47,205 bases of DNA from Rickettsiales bacterium. Its GTDB lineage: Bacteria; Pseudomonadota; Alphaproteobacteria; Rs-D84; CACZYB01. The stretch spans positions 1-47,205 of the forward strand of contig JAISGI010000003.1 of the NCBI GenBank assembly GCA_031263095.1, in the 5' to 3' direction. The first letter of the stretch is position 1, and each line of letters opens with the position of its first letter. A model generated the notes under the pieces. It saw only the letters and a list, made by a program, of their open reading frames with translations, had not been told where the DNA came from and did not search any database. The translations under genes were made by a program, and so were the position numbers. Positions 29,149 through 39,185 of the stretch are shown here, one piece after another.

Positions 29149-30183
29149 CTATTCCTCTTCGGCGGGAGCGGCGTCGTCGTCCAGCATTTTTTCCGATATG
29201 CCGCTTGCGTTCTCGTAAATCTTTTGCGAAATCTCGTCTGCGACCTTGGGAGTGTCGATAAGCCATTGCCGTGCGCTCTCCTTGCCCTGCCCTATGCGGG
29301 TCGAGTTATAGCTGAACCAGCTTCCGGCCTTTTCCACAATGCCTGCCTTGACGCCAAGCTCCAGTATCTCGCCCTCCTTGGATATGCCGTGGTTGTAGAG
29401 GATATCGAAGTCAACGGTCTTGAACGGGGGCGCAACCTTGTTTTTCACAATCTTGACGCGGGTTTCGTTGCCTATCACATTCTCCCTGTCCTTTATCGCA
29501 CCTACGCGGCGGATGTCCATGCGGACGGAGGCGTAGAACTTCAGTGCGTTGCCGCCGGTGGTAGTCTCGGGGTTGCCGAACATCACGCCTATCTTCATCC
29601 TTATCTGGTTGATGAAAATCACGAGAGTGTTCGATTTCGCGACCGAGGCGGTGAGTTTCCTTAGTGCCTGGCTCATCAAGCGTGCCTGAAGACCCATGTG
29701 CGAATCGCCCATCTCACCCTCCAGCTCGGCCTTGGGCACAAGTGCTGCGACCGAGTCAACCACGACGACATCGACAGCGCCCGAACGCACGAGCGTGTCG
29801 CAAATCTCCAATGCCTGCTCGCCGCTGTCGGGTTGGGATATGACAAGATTTTCTATATCTACGCCGATTTTTTTCGCATATGCAGGGTCGAGTGCATGCT
29901 CGGCGTCGATGAATGCGCAGGTGCCGCCCATTTTTTGCGCCTCGGCGACTACATGCAAGGTAAGAGTGGTCTTGCCGGAACTTTCAGGCCCGTAAATCTC
30001 GACAATCCGGCCGCGTGGAAGACCGCCTATCCCTAGGGCAATATCAAGGCCAAGCGAACCGGTCGAGATTGCGGGGATGTCCACATTCTCCCGTTCGCCA
30101 AGCTTCATTATCGAGCCCTTGCCGAATGATTTCTCAATCTGGGACAATGCCGCGGCGAGCGCCGCCTGCTTGTTTTCGCTCAT
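29149..30183 (-). CDS. recA: Recombinase RecA
   Basis: [30 protein letters not shown]; start MSENKQ. Confidence 0.98.
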   Translation of the reverse strand: MSENKQAALAAALSQIEKSFGKGSIMKLGERENVDIPAISTGSLGLDIALGIGGLPRGRIVEIYGPESSGKTTLTLHVVAEAQKMGGTCAFIDAEHALDPAYAKKIGVDIENLVISQPDSGEQALEICDTLVRSGAVDVVVVDSVAALVPKAELEGEMGDSHMGLQARLMSQALRKLTASVAKSNTLVIFINQIRMKIGVMFGNPETTTGGNALKFYASVRMDIRRVGAIKDRENVIGNETRVKIVKNKVAPPFKTVDFDILYNHGISKEGEILELGVKAGIVEKAGSWFSYNSTRIGQGKESARQWLIDTPKVADEISQKIYENASGISEKMLDDDAAPAEEE

Positions 30184-30196
30184 TGACGTTTCTCCT

Positions 30197-30835
30197 TTAG
30201 TAATTTCTGACCAACATGACAAGCTTACCCTGGATCTTGACCCGCTCGGGCGAAAAAATCCGCGTCTCGTAGTTCGGGTTAGCGGGCTTTAGAGCTATCG
30301 AGCCGTTCTCCTGATAGAAATACTTCAAGGTCACCTCCTCGGAGTCGATAAGAGCCACGACAATCGTGCCGTTTTCTGCGTTGCTGACCTCTTGGATTAT
30401 AACCCTGTCGCCATTGTGGATTCCGGCATTTATCATCGAGTCACCCTCGACCTTCAACGCATAGAACCTGCCGGCGCCAAGCATGTCGGAGGGAATATCC
30501 ATAGTCTCGGAGTTGTCGGCGATGGCCGCAATCGGCGTGCCGGCTGCGATTTTTCCGTAGAGTGGGACGGATGTCACCTTTATATTGTCATTCACGGCAA
30601 GTCCTATGCCGCCCAAGCAATGCTCGGGGTAGCGCAGAATTTCCAAGGCGCGCGCCTTGTTCGGAATCTGCCTTATGAAGCCGCGCTCCTCGAGGCTTCT
30701 TACAAGCCTATGGATGCCGGACTTGGATTTAAGCCCAATCGTATCCTTCATTTCGTCGAAGCTTGGGCAGACGCCGTCCTTTTTCAAGGACTCATCTATT
30801 ATCATAAAAAGACGCAGTTGCTGTTTTGTTAGCAT
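30197..30835 (-). CDS. lexA: LexA repressor
   Basis: [13 protein letters not shown] cleavage site; VEGDSM; EVTLKYF. Confidence 0.95.
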   Translation of the reverse strand: MLTKQQLRLFMIIDESLKKDGVCPSFDEMKDTIGLKSKSGIHRLVRSLEERGFIRQIPNKARALEILRYPEHCLGGIGLAVNDNIKVTSVPLYGKIAAGTPIAAIADNSETMDIPSDMLGAGRFYALKVEGDSMINAGIHNGDRVIIQEVSNAENGTIVVALIDSEEVTLKYFYQENGSIALKPANPNYETRIFSPERVKIQGKLVMLVRNY

Positions 30836-30860
30836 GTTCTCCTCCAATTTCTTTGATTTT

Positions 30861-30889
30861 ATTCTATATTTGTTCCAAGAATTTGTCAA
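30861..30889 (-). promoter_or_regulatory. lexA promoter (TTGACA-17-TAGAAT) overlapping an alphaproteobacterial-type SOS box GAACAAATATAGAAT
   Basis: GAAC-N7-GAAT overlapping the -10. Confidence 0.65.
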
Positions 30890-30978
30890 CAAGGAATCTT
30901 TTCGCCATTGAATATACGGGGAAAAATCGTTTCGGTTTTAGTCCATTTGAGAACGAATCGGGGCGAATCGGAACTAAA

Positions 30979-31458
30979 CTAATAACAAAAACTTTCTTTT
31001 ATATTGTCCGGTAGCAGCCATTTTATTTTTTCCGCCAGATACGTATTCTTGCGGCAAGCAACGTCGAAAGCCAAGCGAGAGGCGCGCAAAGCCTCGAACC
31101 TGTCAACCGCCCCAATAAAATCTGGGCGGGAAGCCAAGGCCTCTATCCCCTTTGCCTGCACAACAAGCCTTTCGAGAGCGGACAAAAGCCGGTTCTGCGC
31201 CAAATAGTCCGGCGGTGCGGCCAGCAGGGTCGATGTATCGACGACTAGGCCGAGCGTGCTTTCGTTCGATATCAAATATCCCTTGGACATATCGAAAACC
31301 GCCGCGACGGCGGACTTGCCATCCTCGAACCTAATCACCTCGGTCTGTTTGGCAACTACCAACCTTTGACCAAAGAGAACCGCGGCATGCCAAAAGGCCA
31401 AAACCGTGCCAATAAGTGCAGCAGCAAGCCAGCATACAAGCCTATTTTTCACTTTCAT
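30979..31458 (-). CDS. Small membrane-anchored protein of unknown function
   Basis: N-terminal TM then ~120 aa. Confidence 0.4.
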   Translation of the reverse strand: MKVKNRLVCWLAAALIGTVLAFWHAAVLFGQRLVVAKQTEVIRFEDGKSAVAAVFDMSKGYLISNESTLGLVVDTSTLLAAPPDYLAQNRLLSALERLVVQAKGIEALASRPDFIGAVDRFEALRASRLAFDVACRKNTYLAEKIKWLLPDNIKESFCY

Positions 31459-31499
31459 TTGTCATCCTTTTCCTATATAATACCACAGCAAGAGGGGAG

Positions 31500-32831
31500 A
31501 TGTCAAAAAATAACCACATCGCCGGCGCCGTGCTTATGCAGGTACTATTCGGCCTTGGCCTGATGATAGCCATGACGCCGGTAATCCTTAAAGAAATACG
31601 CAAGTACAACGAGCAAATCGCGCGTGAGGAAGTCGTCGCCCAGATGGACCTTGCCGCCAAAACAGCCTCGTCTTTCATGTCGTTCGAGAAAGGCTCGTTC
31701 CCGGTGGGCTGCCGCGAGTACAATGGAAACGCCATGCGCTCAATCCTCGACAACTATGGCGGGAGGGAGCTTGCCCTTGTGAATCGTTTCGGCCAAGAGC
31801 ACTTTTTCATAGCCTGCAAAAGGGACACTGGTGAAATCACGTACGAGAACGGCCAGCCAAAGCCGGTCTATGCAATGGAGGCTGTCGCTGGTGCGCAGGG
31901 CGGCGATGTCGATGAAATCATCCTCGGTTCTATAGGCGGGTACATGTTCGACAAGGGCGCAGTCATAGATTCGGAGGGAAACGCAATTTCCAACTATGCG
32001 GTACCTTTGTCGGAGAGCATGAAGCTTGAGCTGAAATCCCATAAAAATTCGCTTATCATGTATGTGGGCGACGCGTCGAGCTATTCGGAATTCCTGCATA
32101 TAGACGCGATGAACACGGGGGACGCGGACGGCATAATAGTCAACACAATGCTTGCGGACATAGACATGCGCTTCAACGACATGCTGGACATCCACGACCT
32201 TAAAGCGAATCAGGTGGATGTCGCAAAGGTGCTTCGCGCCGGGGATATGGCTGGAGTCGCCGCCGTATTTGGCCAAGGCCTTGACATCGGAGGTACGCTT
32301 GCCCTTCAGGGAGAGGCGACTTTTCCGGACGGGGACATGCCCATAGCCGCCGGAGAGCTTGAGCTTGACAGCGCGGCATTTTCGGGCGACGTGGAGGTCA
32401 AACGCATAGACATGGCGGGCGGAGACCTTTACGCAGGCTCGCTCAAAGCGGACAATATCGAAGTATCGGGCGATATGCAGATAGCGGACAGCTCGACCGG
32501 ATTTCCTATGTCATACCTGTCGGCGGAGAGCATAACCGCGACATCGTGGGACAGAAATATATTCGACGAAATCGTGCTTGTGGATGATAATTCGTCCTCG
32601 GACAGCCGCGTCATCGCGGGACGGTTCGAAGACGGGAAGTTCGTGCCCCTTGAGTCCGCCTCGATTTCCTTATCCGGCGTCTCGGAAGTGGTCGATATAT
32701 GCAAGCGGGGCGGCGGGTGCATATCGGACGCGATACTAGGCATACATGCAGACCTTTTGGAGCTTCAGAACTATTTTTCCGAAGTGCTAAGCGCAATAGA
32801 AGCCAAACAAGCAGCGGGAGGCGGACAATGA
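31500..32831 (+). CDS. Pilin-like/adhesin-like protein 1 of 3
   Basis: Hydrophobic N-terminal helix MSKNNHIAGAVLMQVLFGLGLMIAMTPVIL; long repetitive beta-like C-terminal part. Confidence 0.45.
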   Translation: MSKNNHIAGAVLMQVLFGLGLMIAMTPVILKEIRKYNEQIAREEVVAQMDLAAKTASSFMSFEKGSFPVGCREYNGNAMRSILDNYGGRELALVNRFGQEHFFIACKRDTGEITYENGQPKPVYAMEAVAGAQGGDVDEIILGSIGGYMFDKGAVIDSEGNAISNYAVPLSESMKLELKSHKNSLIMYVGDASSYSEFLHIDAMNTGDADGIIVNTMLADIDMRFNDMLDIHDLKANQVDVAKVLRAGDMAGVAAVFGQGLDIGGTLALQGEATFPDGDMPIAAGELELDSAAFSGDVEVKRIDMAGGDLYAGSLKADNIEVSGDMQIADSSTGFPMSYLSAESITATSWDRNIFDEIVLVDDNSSSDSRVIAGRFEDGKFVPLESASISLSGVSEVVDICKRGGGCISDAILGIHADLLELQNYFSEVLSAIEAKQAAGGGQ

Positions 32832-34135
32832 TCCGACGCCGCGACATACTTGGCATGGGACTGTTCGAGCTGCTTGTCGCTGTTGGTGTCTTGATGCTTG
32901 TCACGCCGCTTGCCTACAAATTCATGAACCAAGAGATGAATGAGGTGCGCTATCTTTCGCTTTCCAAGCAGCTTAAAGAGATAGAGGTCGCGCTTATGAA
33001 CTATACCTCGATTGAAAAGAACAAGTGGCCGAACGAGGACGCGGGCGAGCTTAAAAACAATGTGCGCACTGTGCTTATCGAGAATTACGGCATGAGCGAC
33101 GAGGTGAACGAGGAGCTTTCCGATACGCTAGAGGTGCGCTGGTTCAAAAACGCAAAGGGTGAAGTCGAAGTGTTCGGCCTTATGAACTTCGACGCTATAT
33201 CGCTTGACCCCGGCGGGCTTCGCAAAACCCTTTTATACTGCGGGGACGCTTGCGGATTCAAGGACGGGGAGGAACTTTATTCCGCTACGGGCGCATGGGC
33301 GAAACGCTGGATAGAGCTTGGCATACCTTATCCTGGTCGCGCGATTGTAGTAGTGCGAATAGATGATCACCTGCTCGACACCGAATATGCCGCGGGTTCG
33401 TTCCTTTACCGTAGTTCGGCAGGAGGCGCCGAGGGGAACCGCATGCTTGTCGATTTATCGCTCGGCGGGCACGACATTTTGAACGCGGGACTTATAAACG
33501 CCGACAATTTGCCCGCGGCAGAGGATGCCTCGGTTCCGGCGATAAAATTCAAGAGCGGGGAGTTTGCCTCGGCCTCGGCAATATCCGGGAACCTTGTGCT
33601 TGACGGCGAGTTCGCGATATACGGCAACGCCTCTATCACAGCGCCGACGCTTGACATAAAGAGCAATGCGCACCTGAAATATCTATTGGCGCCGGAAGCG
33701 GTATTGTATGCTTCGACAAGTTCAAAGCGCGGCTCTATCGAGGCGGACGGGGAGGCGCGAATCGGCAACCTTATCACCAACTCTTTGCGCGTGGAGGGGG
33801 CAAGCGACGTGCCGGCAAACCCAAAATTTACCACGATACGCGTATCTGGCGCGGCGAACGCCAGTTTGGGCGTCATAGACTCGTATGCTTTATCGGCCGC
33901 TGTAATAACTGTCAGGAACGGCTCGATTTCAAGTGGGGACTTCGACACCGACGGCGGGCGGATGAACCTTGCGCCGGCGGGTCGGGTCAAAATCTATAAC
34001 ACGAAAACGAACGTAAGCGACCTTTCAGGAGTGGATTTGGACGACGCGATAGGCCGATTCTCGCTACTACGTGCGGAAATCGAGGCAAAAATCACCAACT
34101 ATGCGACAAGCGAGGGGGTGGGCGTTGGCCAATAG
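32828..34135 (+). CDS. Pilin-like/adhesin-like protein 2 of 3
   Basis: RRRDILGMGLFELLVAVGVLMLVTPLAYKFMNQEM; ATGA overlap. Confidence 0.5.
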   Translation: MIRRRDILGMGLFELLVAVGVLMLVTPLAYKFMNQEMNEVRYLSLSKQLKEIEVALMNYTSIEKNKWPNEDAGELKNNVRTVLIENYGMSDEVNEELSDTLEVRWFKNAKGEVEVFGLMNFDAISLDPGGLRKTLLYCGDACGFKDGEELYSATGAWAKRWIELGIPYPGRAIVVVRIDDHLLDTEYAAGSFLYRSSAGGAEGNRMLVDLSLGGHDILNAGLINADNLPAAEDASVPAIKFKSGEFASASAISGNLVLDGEFAIYGNASITAPTLDIKSNAHLKYLLAPEAVLYASTSSKRGSIEADGEARIGNLITNSLRVEGASDVPANPKFTTIRVSGAANASLGVIDSYALSAAVITVRNGSISSGDFDTDGGRMNLAPAGRVKIYNTKTNVSDLSGVDLDDAIGRFSLLRAEIEAKITNYATSEGVGVGQ

Positions 34136-35552
34136 GCGCGACATCTCCGGCAACATACTGTTCGAGATAATCCTTATGATAGGGATTATGATGGTCGTGT
34201 TCCCCCTTATCAACCGCAGTATACGCGACAGGGCGGACGAGCTTCGCAACGAGCTTGTCATCCGCGACATGATGCGCATAAAGTCGGCGGTGGAAAACTT
34301 CATGGAAACGAAAGTCCGCACGCTTGACTTTTCGGAAAACCCTGTACTTGAATTTTCGGGCGTCGGCCTTGCGCTGTTTGAGCCGGACGGACTCCCTAAA
34401 AACTTTCGCGACACGAGCGTCCTCAATCAAAAATACATGGTCAAGATACGCAAGGTAGAGACTGGAGCGCTTGGCACGGACGAGTATGACGCCATAATAC
34501 TCGCCATAGGCAACCCCGACATTCCGGACACCCGAATCCGCCGCATTGTCAAGGAATCGAAGGGATATGCCGGGTATGTTGAGGGCGACACAATCTACGG
34601 CGCGAACTGGAACCTGCCGCGGTTGCCGTGGACGGCGGGCACTCCACTATCGTCCGAAGCGCTTGTATTCAAGACGAATTTCGCGAAGCGGAACTACCGC
34701 TATATCTCGCGCGTGAACAAGAATGCCGCGACTATGCATGCCGATCTTTACATGAACGGAAACGGCCTGAACGACGTGCGGCAGCTTTACGTCCAGCACG
34801 AGGCGGAAATCGGCAACCTCAATGTTTTGGATGAGGCGGAAATCAAAATCTCGAAGATGTCGCTTGCGGGTAAATTGAGCGTCGCGGGGCTTGTGCGCGT
34901 AATGCAGGCTGTAGTCATGCCTGCCGGGCTTATCAGTCCGGAGACGGGTATCGGCGAGGCCTCGGGAGTCGCGAGCATATTTTTGGAACAACTTTTGAGC
35001 GCGGGTGGGAATTTGACCGTGAACGACAGCGGGACAAGCGTTTTGCGCCTTGTCCAGGCGGGGCTTGTCGGCGAGCTTGCGGGCGGCGGGCTTGCCATAA
35101 CCGTGGCAAGCTCGTTCCTTATGCCCGAGGGAATCGTCGCTGATGTAGGCGCGGTCGAAGCGGAGAGTATTGCTATCGAGGCGGGTGGAATTCCCGATGG
35201 AATCGGTGTTATGTTCGCAACCCTGAAAAGCCTTAAAGAACCACAGTACCGCATTTCAGCAGACGGAGGTACAGCCACGGATTTCCGCGGTTTCGACGTG
35301 GTGGTCAAGAACATAAACTCCTCGCTTTCGGGGCGAAACATCGGGGGCATAGACATAACCGACCGGACTCCACTGTCGGTGATTTTGCGCGCTTTGCAAT
35401 ACGAGTACGCAAACCTGTACCAGCAGATTCCGCCGCGGAAATACCCGGAGAGCGGATCGCGGCCGGTGCCGCACTGGAGCCTGCCCGACTCGTACCGTTG
35501 TTTAACGGAAAAGTGCGGTGTTCTTACTCCCCTGTGGGATCAAGGGATGTAG
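34125..35552 (+). CDS. Pilin-like/adhesin-like protein 3 of 3
   Basis: ANRRDISGNILFEIILMIGIMMVVFPLINRSIRDR; TTG start inferred. Confidence 0.45.
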   Translation: MANRRDISGNILFEIILMIGIMMVVFPLINRSIRDRADELRNELVIRDMMRIKSAVENFMETKVRTLDFSENPVLEFSGVGLALFEPDGLPKNFRDTSVLNQKYMVKIRKVETGALGTDEYDAIILAIGNPDIPDTRIRRIVKESKGYAGYVEGDTIYGANWNLPRLPWTAGTPLSSEALVFKTNFAKRNYRYISRVNKNAATMHADLYMNGNGLNDVRQLYVQHEAEIGNLNVLDEAEIKISKMSLAGKLSVAGLVRVMQAVVMPAGLISPETGIGEASGVASIFLEQLLSAGGNLTVNDSGTSVLRLVQAGLVGELAGGGLAITVASSFLMPEGIVADVGAVEAESIAIEAGGIPDGIGVMFATLKSLKEPQYRISADGGTATDFRGFDVVVKNINSSLSGRNIGGIDITDRTPLSVILRALQYEYANLYQQIPPRKYPESGSRPVPHWSLPDSYRCLTEKCGVLTPLWDQGM

Positions 35553-35587
35553 GTTGACAACAATAAAAAAAATTATATAACTGTTTT

Positions 35588-36478
35588 ATGTTAAATGGTT
35601 TTATCAACATCGACAAAAGTGAAGGTATAGGGTCGACGGAGGTCGTGAGTGCCCTTAAAAAGCTTTTGTTCCCGAGATTCGGGCGGATGAAAATCGGGCA
35701 TACGGGGACGCTTGACCCCTTGGCAAGCGGTGTTCTGCCCATCGCGCTTGGCGAGGCGACAAAAGCCATTCCATATATGGAGCCGACGCTCAAGATATAT
35801 ATTTTCGCAATCAAGTTTGGCGTTTCGACGACTACGGATGACCGAGCGGGCGAGGTTGTGGAGACTTCGACCAAAATTCCCTCGGTGCGCGAAATAGAAG
35901 AGGTTTTGCCGAAATTCATGGGCGCTATCAGCCAGATTCCACCGCGATTTTCGGCCATAAAGATAAACGGACAGCGGGCGTACGACCTTGCGCGTGCAGG
36001 CGCGGAGTTCGACATCAAGCCACGGGCGAATTTCATTCACTTGCTCCGTCTTATAGAGCAGGTCGCGATGGACGAGTTCAAATTCGAGGTACAGGCGGAG
36101 CGGGGTTTCTATGTGCGTTCGCTTGCGCGCGATATGGCGGCAGCGCTTGGTACGGCCGGGCATGCGAGCCTTATACGACGCACTGCCTCAGGTCCATTCA
36201 CGCTCGAGAGCGCGATTTCACTTGACAATATCGCAAAAATGCTGCAGAATTCGGCCCAACTTGATGCACGAGAGTTCGTTTTGGACATCTGCCTTGTGCT
36301 GGACGGCATCCCGGCAATAGGAATCGACGAAAGTCAGCAAGCACGCCTGAAACATGGCCAGACGCTTGAAACTTCTCTTTCGGACGGCCTTTATAGGGCT
36401 TTATTCCAAGACAGACTCGTGTGTATCGCAAAAGCCGCAAACGGTGTTTTGAAACCCGAGCGGGCGTTCAACATATAA
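35588..36478 (+). CDS. truB: tRNA pseudouridine(55) synthase TruB
   Basis: GFINIDKSEGIGSTEVV; KIGHTGTLDPLASGVLPIALGEATK. Confidence 0.96.
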   Translation: MLNGFINIDKSEGIGSTEVVSALKKLLFPRFGRMKIGHTGTLDPLASGVLPIALGEATKAIPYMEPTLKIYIFAIKFGVSTTTDDRAGEVVETSTKIPSVREIEEVLPKFMGAISQIPPRFSAIKINGQRAYDLARAGAEFDIKPRANFIHLLRLIEQVAMDEFKFEVQAERGFYVRSLARDMAAALGTAGHASLIRRTASGPFTLESAISLDNIAKMLQNSAQLDAREFVLDICLVLDGIPAIGIDESQQARLKHGQTLETSLSDGLYRALFQDRLVCIAKAANGVLKPERAFNI

Positions 36479-36488
36479 GGACACAAAA

Positions 36489-36755
36489 ATGCTTAGCAAA
36501 GACAAGAAGCAGAGCGTAATCAAGAACTTCGCCAAAAAGACCGGCGATACGGGCTCAAGTGAGGTGCAAATCGCCCTTTTGACCGAGCGGATAAACAGCC
36601 TTGCCCCGCATTTCAAGGAAAACGTCAAGGACAACGCCAGCCACAGGGGGCTTATCCGTCTTGTCAACACCCGCAAAAAACTTCTTAAATACCTCGAGCG
36701 CACCGACCGCGCCGCGTACGAGGAGACGATTAAAAAACTTGGCTTGCGCAAATAG
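36489..36755 (+). CDS. rpsO: 30S ribosomal protein S15
   Basis: DTGSSEVQIALLTERINSLAPHFKENVKDNASHRGLIRLVNTRKKLLKYL. Confidence 0.98.
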   Translation: MLSKDKKQSVIKNFAKKTGDTGSSEVQIALLTERINSLAPHFKENVKDNASHRGLIRLVNTRKKLLKYLERTDRAAYEETIKKLGLRK

Positions 36756-36766
36756 CCAAGGCGCGG

Positions 36767-36847
36767 TATAATACTTCCAGCAAAGGCCTATGTTGGAAAA
36801 TAGAGCCAAAAGCGTTTGGCTGTATCTTCTGACAAGAAAGCCTTTGC
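36767..36847 (+). promoter_or_regulatory. pnp promoter (-10 TATAAT) and structured leader (GCAAAGGC...GCCTTTGC enclosing AGCCAAA...TTTGGCT)
   Basis: Nested perfect inverted repeats. Confidence 0.6.
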
Positions 36848-36877
36848 CGAAACAACCAACTGAAAGGAAAAGACCAA

Positions 36878-39001
36878 ATGTTCGGAATATTTGGCAAAAA
36901 AAGCATGTTTAACATAACAGAAAAGAAAATGAAATGGGAGGGCAAGGAGCTTGTCCTTCAAACCGGAAAAATAGCGCGTCAGGCGACCGGAGCCGTGCTT
37001 GCCACCTATGGCGATACCGCGGTTTTGGCAACAGTCGTGGCCGCGAAGGAGGCCAAGCCCGACCAAGGCTTCTTCCCCCTGACCGTCAACTATATAGAAA
37101 AGTTCGCATCGGGAGGCAAGATTCCCGGCAGCTTCAAGCGGCGCGAGGGGCAGCCCTCGACGGACGAGACGCTTACCGCGCGACTTATAGACCGTCCCAT
37201 ACGCCCTCTGTTCCCCGAGTCGTTCAAGAACGAGGTACAGGTGGTCTTGACCGTATTCAACTATGATAAGCAGAACTCTCCGGACATCGTTGCGATGATT
37301 GCCGCCTCGGCCGCCTTGGCCGTTTCTGGCATACCTTTTGCAGGCCCTATCGGCGGTGCGCGTGTCGCATATAAAGACGGGAAGTACATAATCAACCCAA
37401 CGCTAAAAGAACTCGACGGCACCGAGCTTGACTTGGTGGTCGCGGGCACCAAAGAGGGCGTTTTGATGGTCGAGTCGGAAGCGTCGCAGCTTTCCGAAGA
37501 GGTTATGCTTGGCGCGGTGGAGGCTGGGTTTGAGAGCTTCCAGGGTGTAATCAAGCTTATCGCCGAGCTTGCCAAAGACGCGGGCAAGGCCAAGTGGGAG
37601 ATTCCAACCGTCTCGGAAGATTTCAAAATCGTCGATAAAATTGTGCGCGACAGTGTGGGCAAGGATTTGGAAAAGGCCTACTCTATCAAGGAAAAGCTTG
37701 CCCGCCAGGATGCGGTGCATGCGGCGGAGGCCAAAGCCAAAGAGGCCGTGAACAAGATTACCAATACCGAGGGCGAGCACGACCAGCTTACTATAACCTC
37801 GTTTGAGAACCTTTCGGCGGAAATTATGCGTGGTGCGGTCTTGGCCGGAAAGCCTCGTATCGACGGGCGCGACACCAAGACTATTCGTCCTATCGAGTGC
37901 GAGGTCGGCATATTCAATCGCAACCACGGCTCGGCGTTGTTCACCCGCGGGGAAACACAGGCAATCGTCACCGCGACCATTGGTGTAAAGGACGACGAGC
38001 AGCTTGAGGATGACCTTGACGGCGTGCGCGGGAACCCTTACATGCTCCACTACAACTTTCCTCCGTACAGCGTTGGCGAGACTGGGCGCATGGGTGCGCC
38101 GGGACGTCGCGAAATCGGGCATGGCAAGCTTGCTTGGCGCGCGAATCACGCCGTTTTGCCCTCGCATGAGGACTTCCCCTACACTATCCGCGTAGTCTCG
38201 GACGTGACAGAGAGCAACGGGTCAAGCTCGATGGCGACGACATGCGGCGCAAACCTCGCCATGATGGATGCGGGAATTCCGGTAAAAGCGGCCGTAGCGG
38301 GAATCGCCATGGGTCTTATCAAAGAGGGCGACAAGTTTGCCATACTTTCGGACATCATGGGCGATGAAGACCACCTTGGCGACATGGATTTCAAGGTCGC
38401 GGGCACAAAGGACGGTATTACCGCGCTTCAGATGGACATCAAAATCACCTCTATCACGTTCGAAATCATGAAGAAAGCGCTCGAGCAGGCACTTGAAGGC
38501 CGCAAGCACATTCTTGGCAAGATGGCCTCGGCCATCAAAGAACCGCGCAAGGAAATGTCGCAGTACGCGCCCACCATCCGCACGATTGAAATCAACCCCA
38601 AGAAGATACGCGAGGTCATCGGTTCGGGCGGGTCGGTCATCAAAGGTATAACCGAGAAGACACAGACCAAAATCGACATCGAGGACAGTGGAGTCGTCAA
38701 AATATCCGGCCTTTCGGGCGACGACATCCAAGCCGCGGTCGACATCATTATGGGAATCGCAGCGGATCCAGAGGTCGGCAAGATCTATGATGCCAAGGTC
38801 ATCAAGCTTATGGAGTTCGGCGCCATAGTCACTTTCGGCACGAATTTCGAGGGTATGATTCACGTATCGGAAATCTCGTCCGACAAGGGCAGGCTGAAGA
38901 GTCCGGCGGATGTTCTGAAAGTCGGCGACGTGGTAAAGGCCGTGGTTGTCGAGCCAAAGGACGGGAAGACCAGACTGTCGATGAAAAAAGTGCAAGGATA
39001 G
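36878..39001 (+). CDS. pnp: Polyribonucleotide nucleotidyltransferase
   Basis: [55 protein letters not shown] and S1 domains. Confidence 0.97.
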   Translation: MFGIFGKKSMFNITEKKMKWEGKELVLQTGKIARQATGAVLATYGDTAVLATVVAAKEAKPDQGFFPLTVNYIEKFASGGKIPGSFKRREGQPSTDETLTARLIDRPIRPLFPESFKNEVQVVLTVFNYDKQNSPDIVAMIAASAALAVSGIPFAGPIGGARVAYKDGKYIINPTLKELDGTELDLVVAGTKEGVLMVESEASQLSEEVMLGAVEAGFESFQGVIKLIAELAKDAGKAKWEIPTVSEDFKIVDKIVRDSVGKDLEKAYSIKEKLARQDAVHAAEAKAKEAVNKITNTEGEHDQLTITSFENLSAEIMRGAVLAGKPRIDGRDTKTIRPIECEVGIFNRNHGSALFTRGETQAIVTATIGVKDDEQLEDDLDGVRGNPYMLHYNFPPYSVGETGRMGAPGRREIGHGKLAWRANHAVLPSHEDFPYTIRVVSDVTESNGSSSMATTCGANLAMMDAGIPVKAAVAGIAMGLIKEGDKFAILSDIMGDEDHLGDMDFKVAGTKDGITALQMDIKITSITFEIMKKALEQALEGRKHILGKMASAIKEPRKEMSQYAPTIRTIEINPKKIREVIGSGGSVIKGITEKTQTKIDIEDSGVVKISGLSGDDIQAAVDIIMGIAADPEVGKIYDAKVIKLMEFGAIVTFGTNFEGMIHVSEISSDKGRLKSPADVLKVGDVVKAVVVEPKDGKTRLSMKKVQG

Positions 39002-39012
39002 TTGTTTAGGTT

Positions 39013-39060
39013 CCTGTGGAATCCAGAATAACCCTGCGGGTTATTTCCTGATTCCACAGG
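39013..39060. repeat. Extragenic palindrome CCTGTGGAATC..ATAACCC/GGGTTAT..GATTCCACAGG
   Basis: 11 + 7 bp arms. Confidence 0.75.
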
Positions 39061-39103
39061 TTCAATAATAAAATAATATTATATATATGCTTATTGTTTC
39101 ACT

Positions 39104-39133
39104 TGGATACCCCGGTCAAGCCGGGGTATGACA
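39104..39133. repeat. Alphaproteobacterial-type palindrome TGGATACCCCGGTCAAGCCGGGGTATGACA
   Basis: Reverse frame reads VIPRLDRGIQ, the familiar translation of this element. Confidence 0.75.
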
Positions 39134-39140
39134 GGGAATA

Positions 39141-39171
39141 AAAAAACTCCCGGGAAAACCGGGAGTTTTTT
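39141..39171. terminator. Bidirectional intrinsic terminator AAAAAACTCCCGG-GAAAA-CCGGGAGTTTTTT
   Basis: Stem with A/T tracts on both sides. Confidence 0.9.
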
Positions 39172-39185
39172 ATTGGGAGCGGAGC

